From Pseudomonadota bacterium (lineage in GTDB: Bacteria; Myxococcota_A; Polyangia; Haliangiales; Haliangiaceae), in contig JAKSDA010000190.1 of NCBI GenBank assembly GCA_022360315.1, positions 1-64,000 of the forward strand: DNA of 64,000 nt, written 5' to 3'. Below are positions 1 through 9,671 of this stretch, piece after piece. The position numbers were made by a program, and so were the translations under genes. The notes below the pieces were generated by a model, which was not told where the DNA came from, ran no database searches, and saw nothing but the letters and a program-made list of their open reading frames with translations. The stretch's first letter is position 1; every line of letters starts with the position of its first letter.

Positions 1-254
1 TCGGCTCCACTCATCGCCAGGAACACTGCACTGCAAATTGACCCATCCCCGCCCAACCCCGTCACCACTCAAAGTGACTGGAACTGTGAAAAATCAGCCT
101 CCCCCATCACCGGGACCGCACAGAATTTCGCCGAATTTCCCCTCAAATGCTGAATTCTGCTGTTCTCGGCCAAATCACACTGCACAGAAAGGGCGCAAAA
201 TGGGCGGATTTTCGTGTAATATCAGCACATTAAGGATTCCGGGACGGGAACTAG
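1..254. other. Non-coding left edge
   Basis: I see no convincing gene here. A short plus-strand reading frame runs through it, but its composition is low-complexity and it continues into the antisense of the Kelch gene. The stretch is probably the 3' flank of that gene, which is transcribed toward the left edge. Confidence 0.5.
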
Positions 255-1715
255 TTAGCGCCGGCCTTCGGGCGGCGGGTTGTAGCGCTCGGTGTCCTGT
301 CCCGGAGCATCGGTGCCACCAGAAATCAGGATAGTCCCGTCGCACAGTCGAACTGCACTGTGCGCGGCCCGCGGCACTGCGAGGCTGTCAGTCGCGCTCA
401 CATCGACCTGGCCATCGACTGGATCGAGTCGGGCGATGAGGACAGTGGCCACTGGTTGACCGTTTATATCCAGGCCGCCAGCCAATAAACTGCGCCCATC
501 GGGAAGCTCGGTGATTGTGAGATCGGTTAAGCCGGCTCCGGCTGGCAGCGTTCCAGCCGAGCTGAACTGGCCCTGGATCGGATCGTAGAGCTCGAGCGCT
601 GCAACCGGCCGGGGATCGGAAACGGGGGGCTGCAACCCCCCCACGATGAGGACAAACCCGCCGGGCAGACGAACCGCGGCGTGGCCCCACCTGGCGTGAG
701 TCAGTGTGGCACCGGCGACCAGTTCGAACGATTCGCGCAGCGGTCGAAATAGCTCGGCCTCCTTCACGGCCATGCCAGTATCGCCCAGCCCACCCACGAT
801 CAATACATCGGCACCGAGCTCGTCGCCCAGGCGGGTCATCGAGTGCCGGGCCCTCGCAAAGTGCATGGTTGCGTCGAGCTGTAAAGCTGGCTCGAGGATA
901 TTGCCAGCGCCAAAGCGAAACGACCACGCAGCGGGCGTCGCACCACCCGACTGACCACCCGGTGGGATGATTCCTCCGGTCACGACGACGCTGTCGTCGA
1001 CCAGGGTGGCGGCTGCGTGATAGCGCAGGCTGGGCCCCTCTTGCTCATCTCGCCGCGCGGCCGGCGCAATTCCCGGGCGGGGGTCGACCACCTCGACCGT
1101 GGCAACCGGGTTGTCGTCGCCATCTACCCCGCCAACGATGAGTGCCCGCCCGTCGGCAAAAGGCGCCAGAACCGAATCGCGCCGCGGGGTGAGCTGAATG
1201 CTGAGCAGCCGGAACGAGCCGGTCTGCGGGTCGAAGCGTTCAACACTGGTGATACCGCCATTTCCGCCCAGCAAAACCGCACTCCCTCGAGGCAATGCAT
1301 AGCCGTGGCCGCCGACGCGTCCCGGCTCGGACGGTGCGGCCGAAATCCCCCATTTGACGATGCGCGATAGATAGAGGTGCGGTTCGTCGTCAGGAGGCTG
1401 CTCGTCGGCCGTGACCGTGACCTTGCAGGTCCGCCCATAGGCGATCTCGATTCCGCTCGATCGTCCACTGAGATGGACTACCAGCTCCTCGCCAAACGGG
1501 ATTTCAGACAGCAACAGCGACTGTCCGGCGCTGATCAGGGCCTCTTGTAGCGACACGTCTTCACCTGCTCGAGCGACCGAGACGAGCAGTTCGTCGACCC
1601 CACCATAGGGATACGCGTCCGAATCGATCGGCGGTACGTCGATGATCGGCTCGAGCAGCGGGACGCCCTCGCCACATGCCGCGATCAGCAAGAGCGCAAC
1701 AGTAACCCTCTTCAC
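255..1715 (-). CDS. Kelch-repeat lipoprotein
   Basis: Predicted envelope lipoprotein of 486 residues. The N-terminus MKRVTVALLLIAACGEG is a short signal peptide ending in a lipobox-like LIAAC. The rest carries repeated Kelch-type blades: segments such as GRALIVGGV, DSVVVTGGI, ADVLIVGGLGD, GFVLIVGGLQ and GTILISGGT recur about every 50-60 residues, each with a downstream R-x-x-H-x-(A/S) element, as in beta-propeller lipoproteins common in myxobacteria. Such propellers usually bind ligands or proteins; the partner is unknown. The start is GTG and overlaps the stop of the upstream secreted protein in a GTGA arrangement, so the two genes are probably cotranscribed and work together at the cell surface. 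Confidence 0.8.
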   Translation of the reverse strand: MKRVTVALLLIAACGEGVPLLEPIIDVPPIDSDAYPYGGVDELLVSVARAGEDVSLQEALISAGQSLLLSEIPFGEELVVHLSGRSSGIEIAYGRTCKVTVTADEQPPDDEPHLYLSRIVKWGISAAPSEPGRVGGHGYALPRGSAVLLGGNGGITSVERFDPQTGSFRLLSIQLTPRRDSVLAPFADGRALIVGGVDGDDNPVATVEVVDPRPGIAPAARRDEQEGPSLRYHAAATLVDDSVVVTGGIIPPGGQSGGATPAAWSFRFGAGNILEPALQLDATMHFARARHSMTRLGDELGADVLIVGGLGDTGMAVKEAELFRPLRESFELVAGATLTHARWGHAAVRLPGGFVLIVGGLQPPVSDPRPVAALELYDPIQGQFSSAGTLPAGAGLTDLTITELPDGRSLLAGGLDINGQPVATVLIARLDPVDGQVDVSATDSLAVPRAAHSAVRLCDGTILISGGTDAPGQDTERYNPPPEGRR

Positions 1716-2833
1716 GGCGGGACTTCCCCGCGCAGGCGCACGTCAAAATGCGAGGCCGAGTCGGAGCCAATTGCAAAAGGCAAGAGGATCGCCGTGGCCA
1801 GGGTCGCGCCAGCGATGCCCCACACCCACGGCCTGCGGTACCAGGCCCGCGCTGGCCCGGGCGAAGACTCGATGGCCACCGGGTCGGGGGAGACCAGTCT
1901 TGCCGCGGCACCAGCAATGTCGTTTTCTCGGCCCGGGCCTGCCCGTACGATCACACGCCGTCGCTCGCTGCCCGACGATGTGTCGATCAGAGCGAGCGTC
2001 AGGGTCGGGGTAACACCGTCGGGAAATGCCAGCTGAGCCCACAAGAATGACTGTACACCCTGCTTGCGGGCGGTTCGCAATCCATCGGCCAGGGTGGGCT
2101 TCGGCCGGGAATCAAACCTGGGCTCGATCAAACGCCGGGGCCCTTTGACCAGCACGCGGGTGCCGTAGAGTACGCGTTCGGGGCAGACGACGTGCACATA
2201 GTGCTCGCCCCATTTGACCGGCTGCATCTGGCCCGGCCGGATCTGGCGTCCGTCCAGCACAACACGGCAATGGTCGGGCGCTGCAATTGTCAACTCACTA
2301 TCCGCAGCCTGGCTTACCTGCTTGACTGCACGAGCAAACGGTTCGGTCGCACGCGGCGGAAATCGCGCGGTGTCGAGGCGGCGAGATGGATCCAGTACAA
2401 CTGCGCGCACAAAGTCGTCCCAGGCCCGCGCTGCGTCGCCCAGTTCAGTGAGGACCAGGGCGCGATAGATCAGCAGATCGGACAGCTCGCTCGGCGACAG
2501 GCCGAGCGCGCCAGTACGCGCGGCCTCGGCCAGTCCGACGTCGAGATTTTCGAGCGCGCTCTGAAATCTGAACGCCTGATAGTCTTCGATACTGCGCCGG
2601 AGATGCCGGCCAGCCTGGGGTTTGGGATCGGCCGCCGGGCTTAGATCGAGCAGCACAGTGCCGCGCTCGCGAGCAAATCGGCCAAGTGCATCGAGCATCG
2701 GCTTTGCGGCGTCGCTTGCCGCACTCGGCGCCGTGACGATGATCAGGGGCACCGGGTCGGCCAGGGCTATTTCCGGTCGGGCGCTCAGCACGCACAGCAC
2801 AACCGAGCATGTAGTCAGGATCACTCGAGTCAT
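1712..2833 (-). CDS. Secreted/membrane protein with TPR-like and PEGA-like regions
   Basis: Protein of 373 residues with an N-terminal signal peptide (hydrophobic VILTTCSVVLCVLSA, then A-L-A-D). Residues about 75-170 are alpha-helical with a TPR-like pattern (FRFQSALENLDVGLAEA, then ARAWDDFVRAVVLDPSRR). About 180-235 resemble a PEGA-type surface repeat (VVLDGRQIRPGQ). A single hydrophobic helix (WGIAGATLATAILLPFAIG) lies near the C-terminus. This architecture recurs in myxobacterial genes beside Hanks-type kinases, and a Ser/Thr kinase is indeed divergent 68 bp away. It overlaps the Kelch lipoprotein by 4 bp. No enzymatic motif is visible, so a role in envelope signalling is only inferred. 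Confidence 0.7.
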   Translation of the reverse strand: MTRVILTTCSVVLCVLSARPEIALADPVPLIIVTAPSAASDAAKPMLDALGRFARERGTVLLDLSPAADPKPQAGRHLRRSIEDYQAFRFQSALENLDVGLAEAARTGALGLSPSELSDLLIYRALVLTELGDAARAWDDFVRAVVLDPSRRLDTARFPPRATEPFARAVKQVSQAADSELTIAAPDHCRVVLDGRQIRPGQMQPVKWGEHYVHVVCPERVLYGTRVLVKGPRRLIEPRFDSRPKPTLADGLRTARKQGVQSFLWAQLAFPDGVTPTLTLALIDTSSGSERRRVIVRAGPGRENDIAGAAARLVSPDPVAIESSPGPARAWYRRPWVWGIAGATLATAILLPFAIGSDSASHFDVRLRGEVPP

Positions 2834-2901
2834 TCAAACAAATCTTGATACAGCGGCCGGGCTTCCGGCAAGGGGCTGAAAAGGCGATATACTATAACGA
2901 T

Positions 2902-4851
2902 ATGGCGCGCATGATGGGTCGCTATGAGCTGCTGCGACCGCTGGGGCGCGGCGGCATGGCCGAGATTTTCCTGGCTCGGCGACGCGGGCCAGGCGGGGTC
3001 GAGAAGCGGCTCGTGGTCAAACGCATTCGGCGCGAGCGCGCCAGGGATCCGCGGTTCGTTGCCATGTTCGTGCGTGAAGCCCAACTTTCGATGTCGCTCG
3101 CGCACAAGAATATCGTACCTGTTTTCGATTTCGGGCGCGCTGGAAACGATCTCTTTCTGGTCATGGAACACGTCGAGGGGTTGGATCTCGGCGCGGCCCT
3201 CAAGCTGAGCCGGATGGGCCGGGCCTCCGAGGCGTCCCCTGGTGCAGGCGCCCTCGATCCATTGCTGGCCGGGTTCATTGCCATCGAGGCCTGCCAGGCG
3301 CTTGACTATGCTCACAACATGCGCGACTCAAAGGGTGAATCGCGTCCGGTTATTCATCGCGACGTCACACCGCGCAATGTGCTTGTGTCGGTTGCCGGCG
3401 AGGTAAAGTTGCTCGACTTTGGCCTGGCCACTCACGAAGTCGACGCTGGTGGAAGCAAGCTGCACGGAACCCCGGCGTACATGGCTCCCGAGCAGGCTCA
3501 GGGCAAGGCGGTCGACGGCCGCGCCGATCTATTCTCGCTCGGCCTCATGTTGTGGGAAGTGCTGGCCGGCCGCAGGGCCTATGGAGCAACCGAGCTGCTC
3601 GAGCTGCTCGAGATGGCTCGCACCGGGCATGTTCCTCCGCTGCCCGGGCATATTCCAGTAAGGCTCCGCGAGATCGTCGCGCGCGCGACCAATTACGAGG
3701 TAGGTGAACGATATCAGAGTGCGCGTGCCATGCAGATGGACCTGGACGCCTACGTCGTGGCAGAGCGGGCCCGGTCGAGCGGTGAACTCGCGAGGCCACC
3801 CGGCCATCAGCTCGCAGAATGGGTCCAGGCTGCGGCGGCCAATGGGTCTAGGCAGATCGATTGGGCAGAAATCGACGATGTGCCGGATGGCCATGTGGTC
3901 ACATTTCTCGACCATGGCGAGAGTGGGCTCGAAGCTTCTGCGGCGGCGGACAGCGTGCTGCGTTCACTGGCCGAGACGATCGCCGAAGAGGATGCGTCCG
4001 GACTGGAAAAAAGTGCTGGCGAGCCCGACGCAGAGAACATGGAGTCCGACGCGACGGATCTGGCTACAGCGTCGACGAGACTGGCTCTCGACAACCCGCG
4101 GCTCGGCGCCCCGGACCGCATCGAACCACAGGGTAACGCGCAAATAGGGCGGCAGATTTCTGCCGCGTCTGAGACTCGGCGCCGGCGCAGCGCGGTGTGG
4201 TGGGCGGTTTTTGCGATCGGTGCAGCCCTTGCCATTGGGGCTGTGTGGCTAGTCCAGGGCATGGGTTCGGAGCCGCGCGTTCAGGGCGCACTGGGCTCGA
4301 AGGCCGACCCGGCCGCCGGCGATGACTCTCCGCGCGTGTCCGGGACAGCGGGCCAACTCGACCCGGCCGGCCAGTCTGTCGATACTGGGCCCGCTCGGTC
4401 TGCCCGGCGAGCAGCTAGCGGCAAACGCGACCGGACTGCTGGCCCGGACGTCTCGGCGAGCAATGCCAGGCGGAGTTTGTCCAATCGTCCGAAACCAGCC
4501 GGGTCGAGCCGTGTCGTGCGCGATCGAGGCAGTCCGGGCCGACTTGCCGGCCGGGTGGGGGCGGTAAATCAAGACCAGAGCGGGCGACCCGAATCCGGCC
4601 AGAACAACTCGGGCGGCCAGAAAAACCGCTTGATGGGCGTTGTACGAATCAGTACGTCGCCGTGGGCCAAGGTCACGGTGGTCGGTCGTGGCGAGCAGTG
4701 CCGGGACACTCCGTGCCAGCTTTCGCTGCCTCCGGGAACGTATACCTTCCGATTGCACAATCCGGTCAAGAACGTGGGCAAAGAGGTGACCGTGCAGGTC
4801 GCGGGAAATCAGACTGTGACCGTTCAGGAGATACTCACCCGGGCGCTCTGA
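2902..4851 (+). CDS. Hanks-type serine/threonine protein kinase with C-terminal PEGA-like domain
   Basis: Membrane-anchored protein kinase of about 649 residues. The N-terminal catalytic domain shows the glycine loop GRGGMAEIFLARR, a lysine in VVKRIRRER, the catalytic loop HRDVTPRNVLV, the metal-binding DFGLA, and GTPAYMAPEQA before the APE motif, all within about 270 residues. A linker rich in acidic residues and Ser/Ala follows, then one transmembrane helix (VWWAVFAIGAALAIGAVWL, about residue 432-452). A Gly/Pro/Arg-rich extracytoplasmic linker leads to a terminal beta-rich module (SPWAKVTVVGRGEQC...PCQLSLPPGTYTF) typical of PEGA domains. I chose the ATG at 2902 because MGRYELL is the usual kinase N-terminus; upstream codons remain open but look non-coding. 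Divergent from the Kelch/TPR pair. Confidence 0.92.
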   Translation: MARMMGRYELLRPLGRGGMAEIFLARRRGPGGVEKRLVVKRIRRERARDPRFVAMFVREAQLSMSLAHKNIVPVFDFGRAGNDLFLVMEHVEGLDLGAALKLSRMGRASEASPGAGALDPLLAGFIAIEACQALDYAHNMRDSKGESRPVIHRDVTPRNVLVSVAGEVKLLDFGLATHEVDAGGSKLHGTPAYMAPEQAQGKAVDGRADLFSLGLMLWEVLAGRRAYGATELLELLEMARTGHVPPLPGHIPVRLREIVARATNYEVGERYQSARAMQMDLDAYVVAERARSSGELARPPGHQLAEWVQAAAANGSRQIDWAEIDDVPDGHVVTFLDHGESGLEASAAADSVLRSLAETIAEEDASGLEKSAGEPDAENMESDATDLATASTRLALDNPRLGAPDRIEPQGNAQIGRQISAASETRRRRSAVWWAVFAIGAALAIGAVWLVQGMGSEPRVQGALGSKADPAAGDDSPRVSGTAGQLDPAGQSVDTGPARSARRAASGKRDRTAGPDVSASNARRSLSNRPKPAGSSRVVRDRGSPGRLAGRVGAVNQDQSGRPESGQNNSGGQKNRLMGVVRISTSPWAKVTVVGRGEQCRDTPCQLSLPPGTYTFRLHNPVKNVGKEVTVQVAGNQTVTVQEILTRAL

Positions 4852-4937
4852 TCGAAGCCGCGGCCCCGGTCGGAGGGAGCCGGGCCACTCGGAAGTTACA
4901 GAATCTTGACAGATGCCAAAGCCTGATACCTCCGGGG

Positions 4938-7085
4938 CTAAAGTGAGTGTCGCCTGGCCAGCTTGAAGCTGTGGTAGCTCCGCTGCACAAGCTCTTCTGC
5001 GCGGCCGAGAAGCTCGATCTGCTCGGACGCCGAGATCGCCTTTGCGTTGCACAAGACCCCGACCCCCTGGCCAAACAGGGCCAAAGCGATATCGTGCTCC
5101 GACCAGCCAGCCTGGTTCAGGGAGTGGCGAAAGGCGCGATCATCGATGGCTCGGTCGAGTTCGGCCAGAAGATCGCTATGGGCCTGGAGCTTGCAATCTG
5201 CGGGTCTCTTCCTGGCAACAAATACCAGGCATGTGTTGACAGCCTGGGAGGTCATTGCACGGGGGCGCTGGCGTCGTTCAATCGAGAGTGGCTGTACGCT
5301 GGTCACGACAAGAGGACTGCGACAGAACGCATCGATCAGCGCTTGCCAACCTGGTAGCGAGGCATGGCTGTAGACCAGCGAGAAAACTCCTTCCGGCTTT
5401 AATGTCCGGGCAGCTTCGCAAAAAGCCGCAGCCAGTTGCGTGCAGTATTGCTCGTGTGCTTCGTCGCCGTCTCTCGAGCGAGAGGCCACGAGCTCACGAC
5501 TGGTATCGGTCGTTTGTGGCGAGAAAAACCCAGGCTTTGCGGTTCTTAGCAGTAAACGCTTCCAGGCAAAGAAGAAATCCGCAAGTACAGTGTAATAGAT
5601 GTTGTCGTAGTACGGTGGGTCGGTGACTATAGCGTCGAAGTAATTGTCTTTGAACGGGAGTTCCTGCGCGTAACCGTTGACGACAGTCGCACTATCGCCG
5701 ATCCCAGCGATCGTGACTGCTCCCTCGATAATCCGTTCCAGCTTCGCCCGCAGGTTCGAAGGTCCCTCGGAGACAGGATCCGTTTCGGCATAATCCCACA
5801 GCATGGAAATACCTGGCCCACAGAACGCGCGGCCTACTTGCTCGTTCTGCGATATCCACATCGACAACCTGCAGTTCCAGTCCACGCACTGGTCGACCAG
5901 GCCGGATAAAAGCGAGACAACGCCAGTCGCAAAGTCCTCGCCATGTTTTGATGTCAGCTCGCGAAAGACCCTCTTGAGGGCGCACAGGAGAGCGAGAAGG
6001 ACAACCCGTTGTCTCGGATTTAGCGCATCCGCGTGCGTCCTCATGCCATAAACGGCCGGATTCACGATGCCAGACCAATGGGGAAGCTGTGAAATAGGAA
6101 GCGGTTCTCCTATTTCCTTTAGCAACTCTGCCTCGATAGCGGCAATCCGATCATCGGTGGGCAGAGCGGAGCAGTGGGCTGCGGCGAATTGCTTTCCTTT
6201 TCCCCGCCGACTGCCAACCAGGGCAAGGAGCTCATCCCGGCAATCATCCAGTGACAGCTTTTCGGACCGCCAACCACACCGGGGGCACTTCGCCTTGCCG
6301 CTCCGCCCGATCCAATTTCCCGCAGAAACTCTGGATGTCTGCAATAGTTCTCTGACACTGATGAGTTCCGACTGGCTGGCCAGGCTGCGGTGCAAGCACA
6401 GGCGCCTGCCATTCTTCCTCGACAGCCACGGCCGCTTGCTCAGCGAGAATCTGTAACCACAGTTTCGGCACTTCGTACTGTATGACCAGAGATAGGTCGT
6501 GATGGGCAGCTCTATTGAGTCGATGTTCGAACTGCCCCGCAATGGGAACAGAACTGCCGTCAAGTCAGCCACGATACTCAGGACCTTGTTTCCCATCTGA
6601 TCCAGCATCGTGCGAAGCGCAGCAGGCTCCTGTCTGGTTGCCCACTGGAGGTTGCAGGCATTGATGAAAGCGGCGAGCTGGTTGCTGTCCACAGCATACG
6701 AGTCGGCGCCAAGCCGCAAGGCTTCGAGCGGGATGGTTCCCCCACCTGCAAACAGGTCGAGAACTCGAGGCCGCTGGCCGTTAAAAGACATGGCCACGTT
6801 CTCTTTCGCCGCTTCGAGCACAGCCACACTGGCTCCGGTGGGTTGGCCGAGACGGGCGACCAGGTCGTCCGGGTGATTGCACTCGGATGCGACGAGAGAG
6901 GCATAGACGAGAGCTCGCATCGCGCTGTGCGGCCGCCTCGCCCACCAGACATGGATCGTGTGCGAAGTCTCACCGCGGCGGTACCGTTCCGCCAATCCCG
7001 CCGCAGACGCTTCATGGTGAAGCAGACCGTCGTCAATAACGCGGGGGCGTCGGACGGTCCGGATAACGGGACACGCGATAGGCAT
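4938..7085 (-). CDS. DUF1156-type DNA methyltransferase
   Basis: Predicted SAM-dependent adenine/cytosine-N4 DNA methylase of about 715 residues. The N-terminal segment (HTIHVWWARRPHSAMRALVY) matches the DUF1156 signature (LHLWWARRPLAA...). Motif I is VLDLFAGGGTIPLEAL and the catalytic motif IV is DAIVTDPPYYDNIYY, giving a D-P-P-Y site. Between them sits a zinc-ribbon-like insertion with CRNCGY and CPRCGW pairs. The ATG at 7085 lies one base after the stop of the ABC permease gene and gives the natural DUF1156 start, so I prefer it over an upstream ATG inside that gene. No restriction endonuclease or helicase is adjacent, so it is either an orphan methylase or part of a minimal system. Confidence 0.85.
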   Translation of the reverse strand: MPIACPVIRTVRRPRVIDDGLLHHEASAAGLAERYRRGETSHTIHVWWARRPHSAMRALVYASLVASECNHPDDLVARLGQPTGASVAVLEAAKENVAMSFNGQRPRVLDLFAGGGTIPLEALRLGADSYAVDSNQLAAFINACNLQWATRQEPAALRTMLDQMGNKVLSIVADLTAVLFPLRGSSNIDSIELPITTYLWSYSTKCRNCGYRFSLSKRPWLSRKNGRRLCLHRSLASQSELISVRELLQTSRVSAGNWIGRSGKAKCPRCGWRSEKLSLDDCRDELLALVGSRRGKGKQFAAAHCSALPTDDRIAAIEAELLKEIGEPLPISQLPHWSGIVNPAVYGMRTHADALNPRQRVVLLALLCALKRVFRELTSKHGEDFATGVVSLLSGLVDQCVDWNCRLSMWISQNEQVGRAFCGPGISMLWDYAETDPVSEGPSNLRAKLERIIEGAVTIAGIGDSATVVNGYAQELPFKDNYFDAIVTDPPYYDNIYYTVLADFFFAWKRLLLRTAKPGFFSPQTTDTSRELVASRSRDGDEAHEQYCTQLAAAFCEAARTLKPEGVFSLVYSHASLPGWQALIDAFCRSPLVVTSVQPLSIERRQRPRAMTSQAVNTCLVFVARKRPADCKLQAHSDLLAELDRAIDDRAFRHSLNQAGWSEHDIALALFGQGVGVLCNAKAISASEQIELLGRAEELVQRSYHSFKLARRHSL

Positions 7086-7086
7086 G

Positions 7087-8160
7087 TCAAGTCCAGCGAA
7101 ACCAGCGCAGGGCGAGGACAAAGGTGATCGCTCCCCAGGCGGCGACAATGGCGATTTCCATCCCGAGGGCGGATAATGAGACGCCTTCGAGCATGACTTG
7201 ACGCATGCTGTCGATCACCGGTGTCAACGGAAGGGCCATGATGATGGGCTGAATGGCTTCGGGGAATCTGTCGACCGAAAAGAAAATCCCGGACAAGATC
7301 CACATCGGCAACATGACGAGGTTCATGAGTCCCGAGGCAGTCTCGAGGGTCTCGGCACGACTGCCGACGAGAAGACCTATGCCGGTGAAGCAGAAGGCGC
7401 CGAGGACAACCAGGACACCGAGGGCGAGGTAGCTGCCGTGGTTGACGACGCCAAAGAAGAAGTGGGCAAACGCCAACAGGACGAGTATTTCTGGAATCGT
7501 GAATACGAGCCGACTGATTCCCAGTGCGGCCAGAAAATGGCTGCGCTTCATCGGCGTGGCGACGTAGCGCTTGAGCAGCTTGCGGAGCCGCATGTCGACA
7601 ATGGCGAACCCGAGCCCCCACAGGCCGCCTCCCATCAGGCCCATCCCGAGCAGCCCAGGGACGAGAAAATCGATATAGCGGCCGCCTGGCTCGCTGGTCT
7701 CATGGATCCGTGAGGCGACCACGTCGTCGCGCCCGGCCGCGCGCTGAAGAACGTCGTTGGCCATGCTGCGCGCCAGCGAGCTGCCCGGCCGGGTCGGGTC
7801 GAAATAGAAGTCGTACCCGCCCGAGCCCCCGTCTTGGGCCACGATGACGAGATCGGTCTTGCCGGTTCGCAGGCGTCTCCGGCTCTCTGCCTGGTCATAC
7901 AGCTCTACCCGAAATCGCTCGTCCGGTTGCAGCGCGTCGACCAGTTTCTCCACGCCAGCGCCCTTTTGCACGACCACAGTGAACTGGTCCACCGGCCGGT
8001 CGCGAAAGGCGACGCCGAGGGCGACCATCATGAGCAGGGGAAACCCGTAGACCCAGAAAATGGCCGCCGGTTCGCGGATGAATTCTCTGAGTCGAGCGTT
8101 GACCAGCGCGATAAGGGGATGCTGCCGGTCAGCTAGCCTGGCCGGGGTGGCTTCACTCAT
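7087..8160 (-). CDS. ABC-2 type transporter permease
   Basis: Integral membrane subunit (357 residues) of an ABC-2 exporter of the drug/lipid/NatB type. After a cytoplasmic N-terminus comes one transmembrane helix (IFWVYGFPLLMMVALGVAF), then a large extracytoplasmic domain of about 150 residues, and then a cluster of at least five helices (LLGMGLMGGGLWGLGFAIV, LVFTIPEILVLLAFAHFFF, LALGVLVVLGAFCFTGIGLLV and others). The segment before the last helix, LPLTPVIDSMRQVMLEG, is characteristic of ABC-2 permeases. The gene starts 8 bp inside the end of the ATPase gene, so the two are translationally coupled. The substrate cannot be told from sequence. Confidence 0.9.
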   Translation of the reverse strand: MSEATPARLADRQHPLIALVNARLREFIREPAAIFWVYGFPLLMMVALGVAFRDRPVDQFTVVVQKGAGVEKLVDALQPDERFRVELYDQAESRRRLRTGKTDLVIVAQDGGSGGYDFYFDPTRPGSSLARSMANDVLQRAAGRDDVVASRIHETSEPGGRYIDFLVPGLLGMGLMGGGLWGLGFAIVDMRLRKLLKRYVATPMKRSHFLAALGISRLVFTIPEILVLLAFAHFFFGVVNHGSYLALGVLVVLGAFCFTGIGLLVGSRAETLETASGLMNLVMLPMWILSGIFFSVDRFPEAIQPIIMALPLTPVIDSMRQVMLEGVSLSALGMEIAIVAAWGAITFVLALRWFRWT

Positions 8161-9109
8161 GGTCGCCTTCCGGTTCTTCGAGCTGCCGTCCGGTCAGACT
8201 GACAAAGACGTCATCGAGGCTGGCGTGCCTCGTGGTCAGGCTCGCCATCCGCAAACCCGAGCCCTCTAACCTGTCGATCAGCGCGGGGATCACGAGGTGG
8301 GGATGCGAGACCGATAATCGATAACTGCCATCTTCGTACGTCGAGCCGGTCACCGCCGGGAGATCATTCCAGTGCTCGGCCAAAGGAGGGTCGGATACGC
8401 CAGAGTCGATCGCAAACTCGACGATATGCTCGGCCCCCAGGCCCGCGATCAGCTGCGGCGGCGTGCCCAATGCGATGACCTTGCCGCCATCGAGGATGGC
8501 CACTCTGTCGCAAAGCCGTTCGGCCTCTTCCATGTAATGAGTCGTCAACAGGACTGTCCGGCCCTGCTCGCGGAATCCAGCGATGATGTCCCATAGCTGA
8601 CGGCGAGAGCTCGGATCGAGTCCGGTGGTGGGCTCGTCGAGAAAGAGCAGTTTCGGGTCGCCAACCAGGGCTGTGGCCACGGCCAGCCGTTGCTTTTGTC
8701 CGCCTGAGAGCTTCTTGACCCAGGCCCGGGACTTCTCCTCCAGAGACACCGATCTCATGACAGCTTCGGGATCGATTCCGTCGCGATAAAAGCTGCGGAA
8801 GAGGGTCAGGGTTTCGAGGACGGAGACCTTGTCGGCCAACCGGGTCTCCTGAAGCGAGATGCCGATCTGCTCGCGAATGGCCATCGCGTCGCGATTCCAC
8901 CGCAGACCTAAGATCTCGACGTCGCCGCTGGTCGCGGGCAGGAGCCCCTCGAGGATCTCGATCGTCGTGGTCTTGCCGGCCCCGTTGGGACCGAGAACCC
9001 CAAAACACTCGCCTTCCTCTACCTCGAGATCAATACCTCGCACCGCCTCGACTGGCGGCTTGGCGCGATAGGTTTTGACCAAATTCGAAGAGCGGATCGC
9101 CAGCGTCAT
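8153..9109 (-). CDS. ABC transporter ATP-binding protein
   Basis: Cytoplasmic ATPase of 318 residues, DrrA/NatA-like. Walker A is GPNGAGKTTT, the Q-loop region is GISLQETRL, the ABC signature is LSGGQKQRLAVA, Walker B is LLFLDEPTTGLD and the switch histidine is in LLTTHYMEEAERL. A C-terminal extension of about 90 residues matches the DUF4162-type tail of drug exporters. I chose the ATG at 9109 (MTLAIRSSNLVKTY) because the family domain begins there; about 28 upstream codons look non-coding. It heads the operon ATPase-permease-DNA methylase. Confidence 0.93.
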   Translation of the reverse strand: MTLAIRSSNLVKTYRAKPPVEAVRGIDLEVEEGECFGVLGPNGAGKTTTIEILEGLLPATSGDVEILGLRWNRDAMAIREQIGISLQETRLADKVSVLETLTLFRSFYRDGIDPEAVMRSVSLEEKSRAWVKKLSGGQKQRLAVATALVGDPKLLFLDEPTTGLDPSSRRQLWDIIAGFREQGRTVLLTTHYMEEAERLCDRVAILDGGKVIALGTPPQLIAGLGAEHIVEFAIDSGVSDPPLAEHWNDLPAVTGSTYEDGSYRLSVSHPHLVIPALIDRLEGSGLRMASLTTRHASLDDVFVSLTGRQLEEPEGDHE

Positions 9110-9326
9110 GACTCGAGTGCCAGATTCGGGTTCCCGTGTGGGCGGGAAACCTAAACCCGAAAGGGGTCGCTGTGCAAGCTGGATGAGTGTCAATCTCGCC
9201 AGCCTCTGTGAACGCCTCTAAAGGAGGATACCGACTGCAGGTCATACCAGGGGGCTGGACTTGAAGCCCGAATTTTGGCCACAACCCGGACTAGCCCGCA
9301 TAATCCACCGGGGCTACAATGCGGAC

Positions 9327-9629
9327 ATGTGCCGCAACATCAGGACCCTTTTTAACTTCGAACCGCCTGCCACGCCGGATGAGATGCGCGCAGCAGCACT
9401 GCAATACGTCCGCAAGATCAGCGGGATGACGCGGCCGTCGAGGGCCAACGCCGCGGCCATGGAGCGGGCTGTGGACGAGATCTCGGCCATCACCGCCCGG
9501 TTGCTCGGTGAGCTGGTCACGAGCGCGCCGGCAAAAGACCGCGACACCGAGGCGCAAAAAGCGCGCGAGCGCTGGCGAAAGCGCGCTGAGCGGACGAATA
9601 TCCAGCTGCGCAGCCGGTCCGCTCGGTGA
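9327..9629 (+). CDS. DUF2277 family protein
   Basis: Small protein of 100 residues that matches the DUF2277 family along its whole length: it begins MCRNIRTLFNFEPPAT, continues with ALQYVRKISGM, and ends in a charged helix (KARERWRKRAERT). The family is widespread and has no established biochemical role. The ATG at 9327 is chosen because the family invariably starts MCRNI. It stands alone between two minus-strand units and is followed by a hairpin likely to end transcription from both sides. Confidence 0.85.
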   Translation: MCRNIRTLFNFEPPATPDEMRAAALQYVRKISGMTRPSRANAAAMERAVDEISAITARLLGELVTSAPAKDRDTEAQKARERWRKRAERTNIQLRSRSAR

Positions 9630-9630
9630 G

Positions 9631-9667
9631 AACGCCTTGTTTGTATTTGATCCACAACCAAGGCGTT
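9631..9667. terminator. Bidirectional hairpin between convergent genes
   Basis: Inverted repeat with 9-nt arms (aacgccttg at 9631-9639 and caaggcgtt at 9659-9667) around a 19-nt T-rich loop, followed by a short T-rich run. It fills the 42-bp gap between the DUF2277 gene and the convergent pseudouridine synthase gene, so it could terminate both transcripts. Confidence 0.6.
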
Positions 9668-9671
9668 TCTG

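Noticed and set aside
4938..9109. Restriction-modification or DISARM/BREX locus
   Set aside because: Only a methylase is present; the neighbours are an ABC exporter, with no nuclease, helicase or PglZ-like gene.
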